From the NCBI GenBank assembly GCA_025150425.1, contig CP102281.1:1364001-1428000 (forward strand): DNA of 64,000 nucleotides, read 5' to 3'. The translations under genes were made by a program, and so were the position numbers. The notes under the pieces are model-generated. The model had not been told where the DNA came from and did not search any database. It saw only the letters and a program-made list of their open reading frames with translations. The first letter of the stretch is position 1. Each line of letters starts with the position of its first letter. The stretch is from [Eubacterium] siraeum. Its GTDB lineage: Bacteria; Bacillota; Clostridia; Oscillospirales; Ruminococcaceae. This document shows, one piece after another, positions 36,051 to 44,052 of the stretch.

Positions 36051-37133
36051 AGTAAGTACAATAAGAAAGCTGAAATTGAAAGCGGAAAATTCAGCTATAT
36101 ATCTGCCTGTCTTGCCGGGGCAGAGCGAATTGTATTTGCTGAGCGTTATAAGGCTTGCGAGCGAAGCTATCAGCGTTCCGACACCGCCGATATTAACTCC
36201 GAGCAGAAGGCTGTGATAATCGTTTGTAAACTGCGAGAGCAGTATTGCCGAAGGAACGTTGCTTATAAACTGGCAGGAAATCACACTGAAAAGCAGGGGG
36301 TTAAGCTGAAGGGCAGATGAAAACAGGTCCTTTATCACATCTATCCTTGCCATATTTCCGGCAAAAATAAAGAAAAATACGAATGTGAACAAAAGCGGAT
36401 AATCAACTGCGGCGAGCGCTTTTCTGTCCATAACGATAAGCGTCAGCGTGATGAAAATCATACCTATCAGGTACGGGATAAAATTGAACACGATAATTAT
36501 AGCTATGGCGAACAGGAAAAGATAAGCGGCTGTGCGTTTACGGTCGATTTTTTCGGGAGCGGACTTAAGCTCTATCGGCTCAGGCTTTACAAAGATAACA
36601 CAGCATAGCGTTATCATTGCAACGGCAAGGATAAACGGCGGAAGCATTATCAGCGTAAATTCGCCTATCGGAATATTGAACTTTGAATAAAGATAAAGGT
36701 TCTGGGGATTTCCGAAAGGGGTGAGCATACCGCCGAGATTAGCGGCGATATTCTGCATTATGAACGTGAACGCCATATAGCGTTCCTTGCCTGCGGTATG
36801 CAGTACATAGTATCCCAGCGGAAGAAAGGTCAGCAGAGCCATATCGTTTGCAATCAGCATAGAGCCTATGAAGGTGACCCATACAAGCACTACTGTGCAA
36901 AGGCGTATATTGCGGAATTTTTTTACTATGTTGCAGGCGAGAATATAAAAGAACTGTACGTTTTTAAGGGCGCATACGACCGCCAGTACGCTGAAAAGGC
37001 AGGCAAGCGTCTTGTAATCGAAATAATCGAGATATTTCTCGTCGGGCGGAACTATAAATGATGTGATAACCGCCGCCAGTAAAGCTATCACCATAACTGT
37101 ATTTTTCTTTATAAAACTTATCGCAGTATTCAT
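36027..37133 (-). CDS. SLC13/ArsB-type anion permease
   Basis: 368 aa from the ATG at 37133 (an upstream in-frame start at 37166 would add 11 charged residues). About ten membrane helices. The conserved MLTPFGNPQNLYLYSKFNI segment, with Asn-Pro in a re-entrant loop, and the NVPSAILLSQF segment are typical of the ion-transporter/CitM-ArsB superfamily, so it probably moves an organic or inorganic anion; the substrate is unknown. It is tail-to-tail with the replication-protein gene. Confidence 0.85.
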   Translation of the reverse strand: MNTAISFIKKNTVMVIALLAAVITSFIVPPDEKYLDYFDYKTLACLFSVLAVVCALKNVQFFYILACNIVKKFRNIRLCTVVLVWVTFIGSMLIANDMALLTFLPLGYYVLHTAGKERYMAFTFIMQNIAANLGGMLTPFGNPQNLYLYSKFNIPIGEFTLIMLPPFILAVAMITLCCVIFVKPEPIELKSAPEKIDRKRTAAYLFLFAIAIIIVFNFIPYLIGMIFITLTLIVMDRKALAAVDYPLLFTFVFFFIFAGNMARIDVIKDLFSSALQLNPLLFSVISCQFISNVPSAILLSQFTNDYHSLLLGVNIGGVGTLIASLASLITLSKYNSLCPGKTGRYIAEFSAFNFSFLIVLTLFCSFLV

Positions 37134-37169
37134 TGTTCTACACTCGTTATCTTGATCAAACCGCACAAA

Positions 37170-37189
37170 ACCCTCCCGTGAGGGAGGGT
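37170..37189 (-). terminator. Probable terminator of the SPFH cluster
   Basis: Perfect 8-bp stem ACCCTCCC/GGGAGGGT around a GTGA loop, downstream of the minus-strand SPFH gene and followed on that strand by TTTTGTG. The T tract is short, so termination may be partial and read into the permease gene. Confidence 0.5.
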
Positions 37190-37211
37190 AAATGCTTGTT
37201 TATTATGTTTA

Positions 37212-38603
37212 TTATACCAGATCGTCCTCGTTGAAGGGGTCGCCGCATTCGGGGCAGAACTTCGGAGGATGTTCAGGATCGGCAGGTACCCAGCCGCACT
37301 TGTCGCACTTGTACTTCTTGGGAGCTGCAGGTTTTGACTTGCCGCATTCTGCACAGAACTTGCCTGTGTTGGTAGCGCCGCATTCACACGTCCAGCTTGA
37401 AGGAGCGGGAGCAGCGGGAGCGTCACCTTCCTTGCTCTTGCCGCAGTTAGCGCAGAACTTGCCTGTGTTTGACTGACCGCATGAGCAGGTCCAAGCCTCA
37501 GGCTTCTTAGCGCCGCAGGAAGAACAGAATGCACCTGTGTTTGTAGCGCCGCACGAGCATTTCCATCCGCCCGGAGTCGGCTGCTGAGGTGTTGTCTGCT
37601 GAGGAGCCGCAGGCATACCGCCGAGAACGTTGTTACCTGCGTTCATAGCCATATTCATACCCATAAAGCCCATCATAGCGCCGTTTTCATTTGAGCCTGC
37701 CGCTTCGATACCACGAGCAACGGCACCTGTCATCATAGCACGCTGAACATCGCCGCCGAGCATTGTATCAGCCTTAAGACGATCCTTAAGAAGCTCTTTT
37801 GTTTCTTCGGAGATCGTGATAGGGCCAAGACCGATATTTGTGAGCATCAGACCTCTCTGTGCCCAGTTGTTAGCGGTTTCGTCCTTAGTCTTGTTGGTAA
37901 GGTTGTTGAGCTGGCTTGTAATCTGGTTGTAGCTGTAGCCTTCTGCTGAAAGCTGGTTTAACGCTACCATCAGTGACTGCATGAACTCGTTCTTATACTG
38001 CTCATTCTTGAAAATGTCCTTAACGTAGACCTGAGGAGCGTTTACGCCCTTGCTGAGAACTTCTGCGTAGAACTTGCAGGCATTCTCGGCATCGGGTATC
38101 TGAACCTCGAATGTGCCGTAGAAACGCAGCTCTACTGTTGTATTATAACGGGGATCGGGATAGGGAACGGGTGTTCCTGTACCGAAGGGGATGCCGGGCA
38201 GTTTCTGAAGATTGATGTAGATTACTCTCTGCTCGGTGGCAGGTGTTCCGCCGTATGTGAATCTTGAAATAAGATCCTTGAGCGAATCCTTTATCTGACC
38301 TGCAAAGATCGAAGGTGCTGTCGAGTTGTCAAGTATGTAACGTCCGGGTTCTGTAACAACGTTTGTTATCTTGCCGTTGTCAAGGGTCAGCATACAGGTG
38401 TTTTCTTCAACCATGATTGCCGAGCCGTTGCTGATAACGTTGTCGGTTCCCTTTACGTTACTGCTTCTTGCATTACCGTTGTGCATCTTCTCGCCGTTAA
38501 CAACAACAGTATCGTTGCCGATAACAGGGCAGTGAATGGCCTCTTTCCAGGTATCGCCGAGAGTACCTGAGAGAGCGCCTACAGCTGCTTTAATAAGTCC
38601 CAT
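37212..38603 (-). CDS. SPFH-domain protein with C-terminal zinc ribbons (YdjI-like)
   Basis: 463 aa. The SPFH (band 7) region covers about residues 20-300 (VENGxxMLTLDNGKITNVVTEPGRYIL..., TTVELRFYGTFEVQI), followed by a Gly/Met-rich stretch and four zinc ribbons with paired CxCG...CxxCG or CxxCG cysteines (about residues 345-460), the last more rubredoxin-like (CDKCGWVPADPEHPPKFCPECG). Bacillus YdjI has an SPFH domain and zinc ribbon and is recruited with PspA to stressed membranes by YdjG/YdjH. Here the two upstream genes would be the membrane partners. GAAAGGAAAT lies before the ATG. Confidence 0.88.
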   Translation of the reverse strand: MGLIKAAVGALSGTLGDTWKEAIHCPVIGNDTVVVNGEKMHNGNARSSNVKGTDNVISNGSAIMVEENTCMLTLDNGKITNVVTEPGRYILDNSTAPSIFAGQIKDSLKDLISRFTYGGTPATEQRVIYINLQKLPGIPFGTGTPVPYPDPRYNTTVELRFYGTFEVQIPDAENACKFYAEVLSKGVNAPQVYVKDIFKNEQYKNEFMQSLMVALNQLSAEGYSYNQITSQLNNLTNKTKDETANNWAQRGLMLTNIGLGPITISEETKELLKDRLKADTMLGGDVQRAMMTGAVARGIEAAGSNENGAMMGFMGMNMAMNAGNNVLGGMPAAPQQTTPQQPTPGGWKCSCGATNTGAFCSSCGAKKPEAWTCSCGQSNTGKFCANCGKSKEGDAPAAPAPSSWTCECGATNTGKFCAECGKSKPAAPKKYKCDKCGWVPADPEHPPKFCPECGDPFNEDDLV

Positions 38604-38635
38604 AGTAATATTTCCTTTCGAATTGAGTTTTTAAT

Positions 38636-39400
38636 TTATTTTACTAAATTAAAATCGTTGACCAGCCATATACGGTCGGCAATTTCTGTAATGCCGCTTC
38701 CGCAGTACGGACACTTCTTGCCCTTTGCAGACGCATCAATGGGAGCGCCGCAGTTGGGGCAGTTGCTTGAAAATACAATGCTTGTCGTCTGTTCGTGCAG
38801 ATCCTGCTTGTAAGCGAGCGTTACGCTGTACGCTGTCTGCATAAGCGCAGGCTTTGCGCTGTCTGCCTTTTCTTCCGACACCTTTGCATATTCATACTGA
38901 AGAGAAATTTCAAACCTTGCCGTTGCTTCCTTGCTTTTGTTCTGGTAGCTTGCGATTCCGCAACGGTGAATTTTTATATTATTGAAAATCTCTTTTTCGT
39001 TGTTCGCATTAAGGGTGGTTATACGGTTATTGACCTTGTTTATAAGATCCTGCGTATATTCGCTTGCCTTAAGCGATTCGGCATTTTTGTTCATTATGGC
39101 ATTGAGAATTGCGACTATTGCATTTCTTGCCTTGACCTCCATGCCCTTGTATCCTATTTCGGGGAAATCACGGGTGATGGCAGGACCGTACATTTCACTG
39201 AGGGCTGTTATACCCTTAGGAGTTGTAGCTTCCTCCTTGACACCCTTGTTTATCAGTTCCATTGCCTGTGACGGCGACATACCGAGATATTTCTGCGATG
39301 CGCTCCGCACCTTCGACACAATGACAAGTACGATGATACCGATGACTATAAGCGGAGCAAGCCAGCTTAATATTGAAAGAATGAACGATGTTATATCCAC
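38636..39400 (-). CDS. Membrane-anchored Tim44-like protein with zinc ribbon
   Basis: 254 aa. One N-terminal helix (about residues 5-30), a Tim44-like alpha/beta domain (about 65-205) and a C-terminal zinc ribbon CPNCGAPIDA...CPYCGSG (about 213-235). It shares this layout with the next upstream gene (39402-40334), and the ribbon sequences are similar, suggesting duplication. Probable partner of the SPFH protein at the membrane; the Tim44 naming is by eye. Confidence 0.75.
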   Translation of the reverse strand: MDITSFILSILSWLAPLIVIGIIVLVIVSKVRSASQKYLGMSPSQAMELINKGVKEEATTPKGITALSEMYGPAITRDFPEIGYKGMEVKARNAIVAILNAIMNKNAESLKASEYTQDLINKVNNRITTLNANNEKEIFNNIKIHRCGIASYQNKSKEATARFEISLQYEYAKVSEEKADSAKPALMQTAYSVTLAYKQDLHEQTTSIVFSSNCPNCGAPIDASAKGKKCPYCGSGITEIADRIWLVNDFNLVK

Positions 39401-39401
39401 A

Positions 39402-40334
39402 TTATACTCCCTTTATACCGTCGTCTACAGTATCGTTTCTTATACCTGAGAAATCCGTCAGTACCCATGAATACTGACCTGTTGTAACAACAGAGCCGCA
39501 GTATTCGCATACACCGGAAGAAGAAATCTCAAGCGGCGCACCACAGTTGGGGCAGTTGTGTCCGGTCATCTTGCCGGTTTCCGTCTTTGTTTCGACACCG
39601 AGCGAACGTACAAACTTCATCTTGTACTTCTGAACCCAGCGTGTAGTCTTGTCGCCTCTTATAATCTTGCCTGTCTTTTCGTCTACCTGATAATCTATCA
39701 TTCTTGAGGTGAGGTATGCCGTTACATATTCGAACTGCGAATCACGCTCATACGAGGTAAGGTAAGCCGTATCTATAGCAATGCTCTCGTAGTGGTAAAC
39801 AACGCCCTGTTCTATCTTCGCCTGTACCTGCTTGCAGGTGGTGTTGTAAAGGTTTTCGTGCATAACCGGTCTTACGGGGGTCATATCACGCTTGCACCAG
39901 GCATTTTCAATATCTATGTATACCTGCTTTGTGAAAGTGATAAGGTCGGAAGCGGAGAAGTTGGGATCCTTCTGTTTTATAATGCCCTCTATCTGTTCGG
40001 TTCTGTTGGGCAGTACAACGTTTGCGCCGTTCATTGATGAAGGACGGGTTGTGCCGCCGCCGGAGGATTTCTTTTTAGTTCCGCCGATTGTCGAAATGAT
40101 AATAATAACAACAACGATGCCTATACCTATTATAACGGAAACAGGGTCGGCGTCACCGCTGTAGCTGCTGCTGTCGTAGTCGTTACCGCCGTAGTCATAT
40201 CCGCCGTAGTCGCCGCCTCCGAAATCGTAACCGCCGCCTCCGCCGTAGTCGTTATTGTCAAATGCACTTACGGAAAAGCAGAGCAGAAGCGCCGCTGTTA
40301 TTGTCGCAATAAATGTTACAATAATCTTCTTCAT
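39402..40334 (-). CDS. Secreted/membrane Tim44-like protein with Gly-Tyr-rich segment and zinc ribbon
   Basis: 310 aa from the ATG at 40334, which is followed by a signal peptide (MKKIIVTFIATITAALLLCFSVSAFD) and preceded by AGGGAGAAAT; a longer in-frame ORF to 40442 overlaps the promoter region. A Gly/Tyr/Asp-rich stretch (residues ~25-60) precedes one membrane helix (about 66-85), a Tim44-like domain and a C-terminal zinc ribbon CPNCGAPLEI...CEYCGS. Stop and next start are adjacent. First gene of the SPFH cluster. Confidence 0.78.
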   Translation of the reverse strand: MKKIIVTFIATITAALLLCFSVSAFDNNDYGGGGGYDFGGGDYGGYDYGGNDYDSSSYSGDADPVSVIIGIGIVVVIIIISTIGGTKKKSSGGGTTRPSSMNGANVVLPNRTEQIEGIIKQKDPNFSASDLITFTKQVYIDIENAWCKRDMTPVRPVMHENLYNTTCKQVQAKIEQGVVYHYESIAIDTAYLTSYERDSQFEYVTAYLTSRMIDYQVDEKTGKIIRGDKTTRWVQKYKMKFVRSLGVETKTETGKMTGHNCPNCGAPLEISSSGVCEYCGSVVTTGQYSWVLTDFSGIRNDTVDDGIKGV

Positions 40335-40424
40335 AAATTTCTCCCTTATTATCGAAACAGTCTGCATCAAAATGCAGGCCGACATTTTATACTTTATGAC
40401 AGAATAGCACAGTATCCCGATTTC

Positions 40425-40453
40425 ATTATACAATACTTCCACAAAAAAGTCAA
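40425..40453 (-). promoter_or_regulatory. Sigma-A promoter of the SPFH cluster
   Basis: On the minus strand TTGACT (40453-40448), 17-base spacer, TATAAT (40430-40425), about 90 bases before the ATG at 40334. Confidence 0.75.
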
Positions 40454-40563
40454 TAAATGATAGAAGAAATACGGTAAATATGGCGAAAAATCGAAATAAA
40501 TATTGTATAAAAAAGGTAAGTGCCGCCGACTGTCAATGCTGCCGACCGTGCGAAAAGCGATCG

Positions 40564-41127
40564 TTACTTTTTTACGGCGTTTTCAAGTACGGTCTTGAGA
40601 GTGCCGCTGAGCAGTTTGGACATTCTTTCAATAAGCTCGTCGGGATCGCTTTTCATACCGCCCTCAAGCCAGTCAAGGACAATGCCGACAATTGCATATT
40701 TATAGAATGATGCGATAAACTTCTTGTCATCGTCGGAAACGCTGAGCTCCAGCGTCTTTGAAACGTTATCAATGAATTTGCCGGCAAAGTCAAGTGAAAC
40801 GCTGTAAAGATAACGCTCAATAGTTTCACGGTGAAGCGAGTTATATACATGGTATATCAGCTTCTTGTTCTCCTTTACGAAGCAAAGCCCTGTCTTGAGT
40901 CCTTCCTCCCACGACTGACCGACCTCCATCTTTTCTACGGATTTCTGCGCTTCAGTAAGGAAGATTTCTTCGAGAAGCTGATAAATATCGCTGTAATGAT
41001 AATAGAACGTGTTGCGGTTTACTCCGCAGTCATCGGTAATGTTCTTTACCGTTATTTTATCTAAGGGCTGATTGCTCAGCAGTTTTTTGAACGATTCCTG
41101 TATTGCTCTTTTGGTAAGCTCGGACAT
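40564..41127 (-). CDS. TetR-family transcriptional regulator
   Basis: 187 aa. N-terminal TetR helix-turn-helix: IQESFKKLLSNQPLDKITVKNITDDCGVNRNTFYYHYSDIYQLLEEI (residues ~9-55), then an all-helical ligand-binding domain of the type found in Firmicutes dihydroxyacetone-kinase-regulator-like TetRs (TetR_C). Divergent from the DUF308/MMPL/YhgE-like operon and separated from it by an inverted repeat, so it most likely represses that operon and itself. Confidence 0.9.
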   Translation of the reverse strand: MSELTKRAIQESFKKLLSNQPLDKITVKNITDDCGVNRNTFYYHYSDIYQLLEEIFLTEAQKSVEKMEVGQSWEEGLKTGLCFVKENKKLIYHVYNSLHRETIERYLYSVSLDFAGKFIDNVSKTLELSVSDDDKKFIASFYKYAIVGIVLDWLEGGMKSDPDELIERMSKLLSGTLKTVLENAVKK

Positions 41128-41178
41128 ATTACCTCCGTTTTAGCTGTGGTTTCTCCTGTTTTCTATTTTACGGTTATA

Positions 41179-41207
41179 ATTATACAACATTCCCGTTAAA
41201 AATTCAA
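41179..41207 (-). promoter_or_regulatory. Sigma-A promoter of the TetR gene
   Basis: On the minus strand TTGAAT (41207-41202), 17-base spacer, TATAAT (41184-41179). The adjacent inverted repeat 41210-41237 abuts the -35 box. Confidence 0.65.
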
Positions 41208-41209
41208 GT

Positions 41210-41237
41210 TTTAGGCAAAAAGTTGTATCTGCCTAAA
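41210..41237. promoter_or_regulatory. Candidate TetR operator
   Basis: Inverted repeat TTTAGGCA (41210-41217), 12 bases, TGCCTAAA (41230-41237), in the divergent intergenic region next to the TetR promoter. A further CCCTAAAA half-site lies near 41261-41268. Confidence 0.55.
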
Positions 41238-41355
41238 AATCGGTCAATTTATACCGATTGCCCTAAAATTGAACAGCGACGCAGGATTGACCGTTGTATA
41301 AACCGTCACGGCGGGTTAAAATATAGCTGTAAAGAAAAAGAAAGGACTGAAAATC

Positions 41356-41955
41356 ATGAGATTTATCAAACGTGCAAAAGTAGCATATATTTCCACTTGC
41401 GCCGCAATAGCGGTCATAGGACTTATACTTATTCTTTTCCCGGAGATTTCAATGCTTGCGGTATGCTATATGCTCGGAATAGCGGCTATAGTATTCGGTA
41501 TTGTAAAAATCACGGGATATTTTTCAGCCGACCCCTACGGGCTGGCGTTCCAGTTTGACTTTGCATTCGGTATCATAGCGATCCTGCTCGGACTTGTAGT
41601 TATTATCCATCCGGGTAATATAATGGCTCTGGTACCAGTCATAATGGGCATTTATTTTATGATCGACGGCATAATGAAGATACAGACAGCCGTTGATGCA
41701 AAGCGTTTCGGCGTAAGAAGCTGGTGGCTGATTCTTGTCAGCGCAATAGTTACAGGCGGAATAGGAATACTGTTACTCGTAAATCCCTTTGAGAGTGCGG
41801 TAGCACTTACTGTTCTGCTCGGTATCACATTGCTTGCGGACGGCATTTCAAATATATGGATCGCCGCATACACAGTCAAGGCTATAAAAAAAGAGGTACA
41901 CGCCGATGACAAAATCTATGTAGAAACAAGCGACAGGGAGGACAAAGATGATTAA
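41356..41955 (+). CDS. DUF308 / HdeD-like membrane protein
   Basis: 199 aa with six hydrophobic segments in tandem pairs, typical of the DUF308 repeat (HdeD-like, acid-resistance relatives). The C-terminal ~25 residues are charged and cytoplasmic. AAAGAAAGGA lies before the ATG. The stop overlaps the start of the MMPL gene by 8 bases. Confidence 0.85.
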   Translation: MRFIKRAKVAYISTCAAIAVIGLILILFPEISMLAVCYMLGIAAIVFGIVKITGYFSADPYGLAFQFDFAFGIIAILLGLVVIIHPGNIMALVPVIMGIYFMIDGIMKIQTAVDAKRFGVRSWWLILVSAIVTGGIGILLLVNPFESAVALTVLLGITLLADGISNIWIAAYTVKAIKKEVHADDKIYVETSDREDKDD

Positions 41956-44038
41956 GCTAGGCAAATGGATAACAAAGCACAGAGTAATCATTCTTATAGT
42001 TGCGGTCGTACTGCTGATACCCTCGGTACTCGGTATGATAGCTACAAGAATAAATTACGATATGCTCAATTACCTGCCCGACACTATGGAAACCATACAG
42101 GGTCAGGACATTCTGCTGAATGACTTCGGCAAGGGCGCATTCAGTATGATAATTGTAGAAGATATGGAGCCGAAGGACGTTTCCGCTCTTAAAGAAAAAA
42201 TAGAAGCGGTAGATCACGTTGACTCGGTAATATGGTATGATTCGATAGCAGATGTTTCAATACCTATGGATATTCTTCCCGACAAGATAAAAGACGCATT
42301 CAACACCGATCATTCAACAGTTATGGCGGTATTCTTCGATACATCGACATCAGCCGATGAAACAATGGAAGCTATCAACACGATAAGAAATGTAACTAAC
42401 AATCAGTGCTTCGTTTCGGGTATGTCCGCAATGGTAACAGATCTTAAAAACCTTTGCGAGCAGGAAGAGCCGATATATGTCGCTATCGCAGTAGTTCTTG
42501 CTGTAGTAGTAATGATGCTCTTTATGGATTCTTTCCTTATCCCGATAATCTTCCTCGCAAGTATCGGTATGGCTATTCTCTACAACTTAGGCAGTAACTA
42601 CTTCTTAGGCGAGATAAGCTACATAACAAAGGCGCTTTCCGCTATACTGCAGCTTGGTGTTACGATGGACTATTCGATATTCCTCTGGCACAGCTACAAC
42701 GAGCAGAAGGTAAGATTTGACGGCGATAAGGAACGTGCGATGGCACATGCCATTTCAAACAGTATCATTTCTGTAGCAAGTTCTTCTATCACAACAATTG
42801 CCGGCTTCCTTTCAATGTGCTTTATGAGCTTTACGCTCGGTGCGGATCTCGGTATCGTAATGGCTAAGGGCGTTGTATTCGGTCTTATCGGCTGTGTAAC
42901 TATCCTCCCTTCACTTATCCTTGTATTTGACAAGGCTATCGAGAAAACAAGGCACAAACAGCTTATGCCGAAGTTCGACAAGGTGGCAAAATTCATCACA
43001 AAGCGTTCGTGGATATTCCTTATAATATTCGCAGTGCTGATAGGACCTGCGGTTTACGGCTATAACAACACACAGAAATATTACGATCTGAGCCAGACGA
43101 TGCCTCAGGATATGGACTTCGTCATCGCCAACACAAAGCTGAAGGACGATTTCGGAATGTCAAACGTTCATATGATACTCGCAGATTCAAAGCTGTCGCA
43201 GAAGGACGCAAAGGCGATGCTTGACGAGGTCGGAAAGGTTGACGGCGTAAACCTTGCGGTAGGCTTTGATTCGCTTATCGGCTCGGCTGTTCCCTCAGAG
43301 ATGATCCCCGATTCTATCTCGGATGTGCTTAAGAGCGATAAGTACCAGCTTATGCTTGTAGGCAGTGAATACGGAACGGCAACAGACGAGGTAAACAATC
43401 AGGTAACAGAGATAAACAACATTATAAAGAAGTATGACAGCTCGGCAATGCTTATCGGTGAAGCGCCCTGTACGAAGGACCTTATCGAAGTAACCGACAG
43501 GGACTTCAAGGTAGTCGATGTAATTTCGATAGCCGCAATCTTCCTTATCATTCTGGTAACCTTCAAGTCGGTTTCACTTCCGCTGATACTTGTAGCGGTA
43601 ATTGAGTTTGCCATATTCGTAAACCTCGGTATTCCGTGTTACACAGGTACAGAGCTTGCGTTCATCGCACCTATATGTATCAGTACCATCCAGCTTGGCG
43701 CAACCGTTGACTATGCAATCCTTATGACAACAAGATACAAGAAGGAACGTAACAAGGGCAGTGACAAGAACGAAGCGGTTTATACAGCGCTTAAGTCATC
43801 AATACCCTCAATTATAGTAAGTGCGCTCGGCTTCTTCGCCGCTACATTCGGTGTAGGCATTTATTCAAACGTAGATATGATAAGCTCGCTTTGCGCACTT
43901 ATGGCAAGAGGCGCAATCATAAGTATGGTATCGGTAATCCTGTTATTACCCGCTATGCTCAAGCTGTTCGATAAGATTATAATTCACACAAGCCTCGGCT
44001 TTAAAGAAGCAAGACAAGCCGGCAAAAAGACGAACTGA
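41948..44038 (+). CDS. MMPL-family RND transporter
   Basis: 696 aa. Two repeats, each with one helix, an extracytoplasmic domain (about residues 35-175 and 375-515) and five to six helices, as in small Firmicutes MMPL/RND exporters. The proton-relay-like aspartate is seen in LGVTMDYSIFLWH and again in LGATVDYAILMTTRYK. The neighbouring YhgE-like protein is a common companion. Probably exports a lipid or amphiphile; regulated by the divergent TetR. Confidence 0.9.
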   Translation: MIKLGKWITKHRVIILIVAVVLLIPSVLGMIATRINYDMLNYLPDTMETIQGQDILLNDFGKGAFSMIIVEDMEPKDVSALKEKIEAVDHVDSVIWYDSIADVSIPMDILPDKIKDAFNTDHSTVMAVFFDTSTSADETMEAINTIRNVTNNQCFVSGMSAMVTDLKNLCEQEEPIYVAIAVVLAVVVMMLFMDSFLIPIIFLASIGMAILYNLGSNYFLGEISYITKALSAILQLGVTMDYSIFLWHSYNEQKVRFDGDKERAMAHAISNSIISVASSSITTIAGFLSMCFMSFTLGADLGIVMAKGVVFGLIGCVTILPSLILVFDKAIEKTRHKQLMPKFDKVAKFITKRSWIFLIIFAVLIGPAVYGYNNTQKYYDLSQTMPQDMDFVIANTKLKDDFGMSNVHMILADSKLSQKDAKAMLDEVGKVDGVNLAVGFDSLIGSAVPSEMIPDSISDVLKSDKYQLMLVGSEYGTATDEVNNQVTEINNIIKKYDSSAMLIGEAPCTKDLIEVTDRDFKVVDVISIAAIFLIILVTFKSVSLPLILVAVIEFAIFVNLGIPCYTGTELAFIAPICISTIQLGATVDYAILMTTRYKKERNKGSDKNEAVYTALKSSIPSIIVSALGFFAATFGVGIYSNVDMISSLCALMARGAIISMVSVILLLPAMLKLFDKIIIHTSLGFKEARQAGKKTN

Positions 44039-44052
44039 GAAAGGACAACAGT

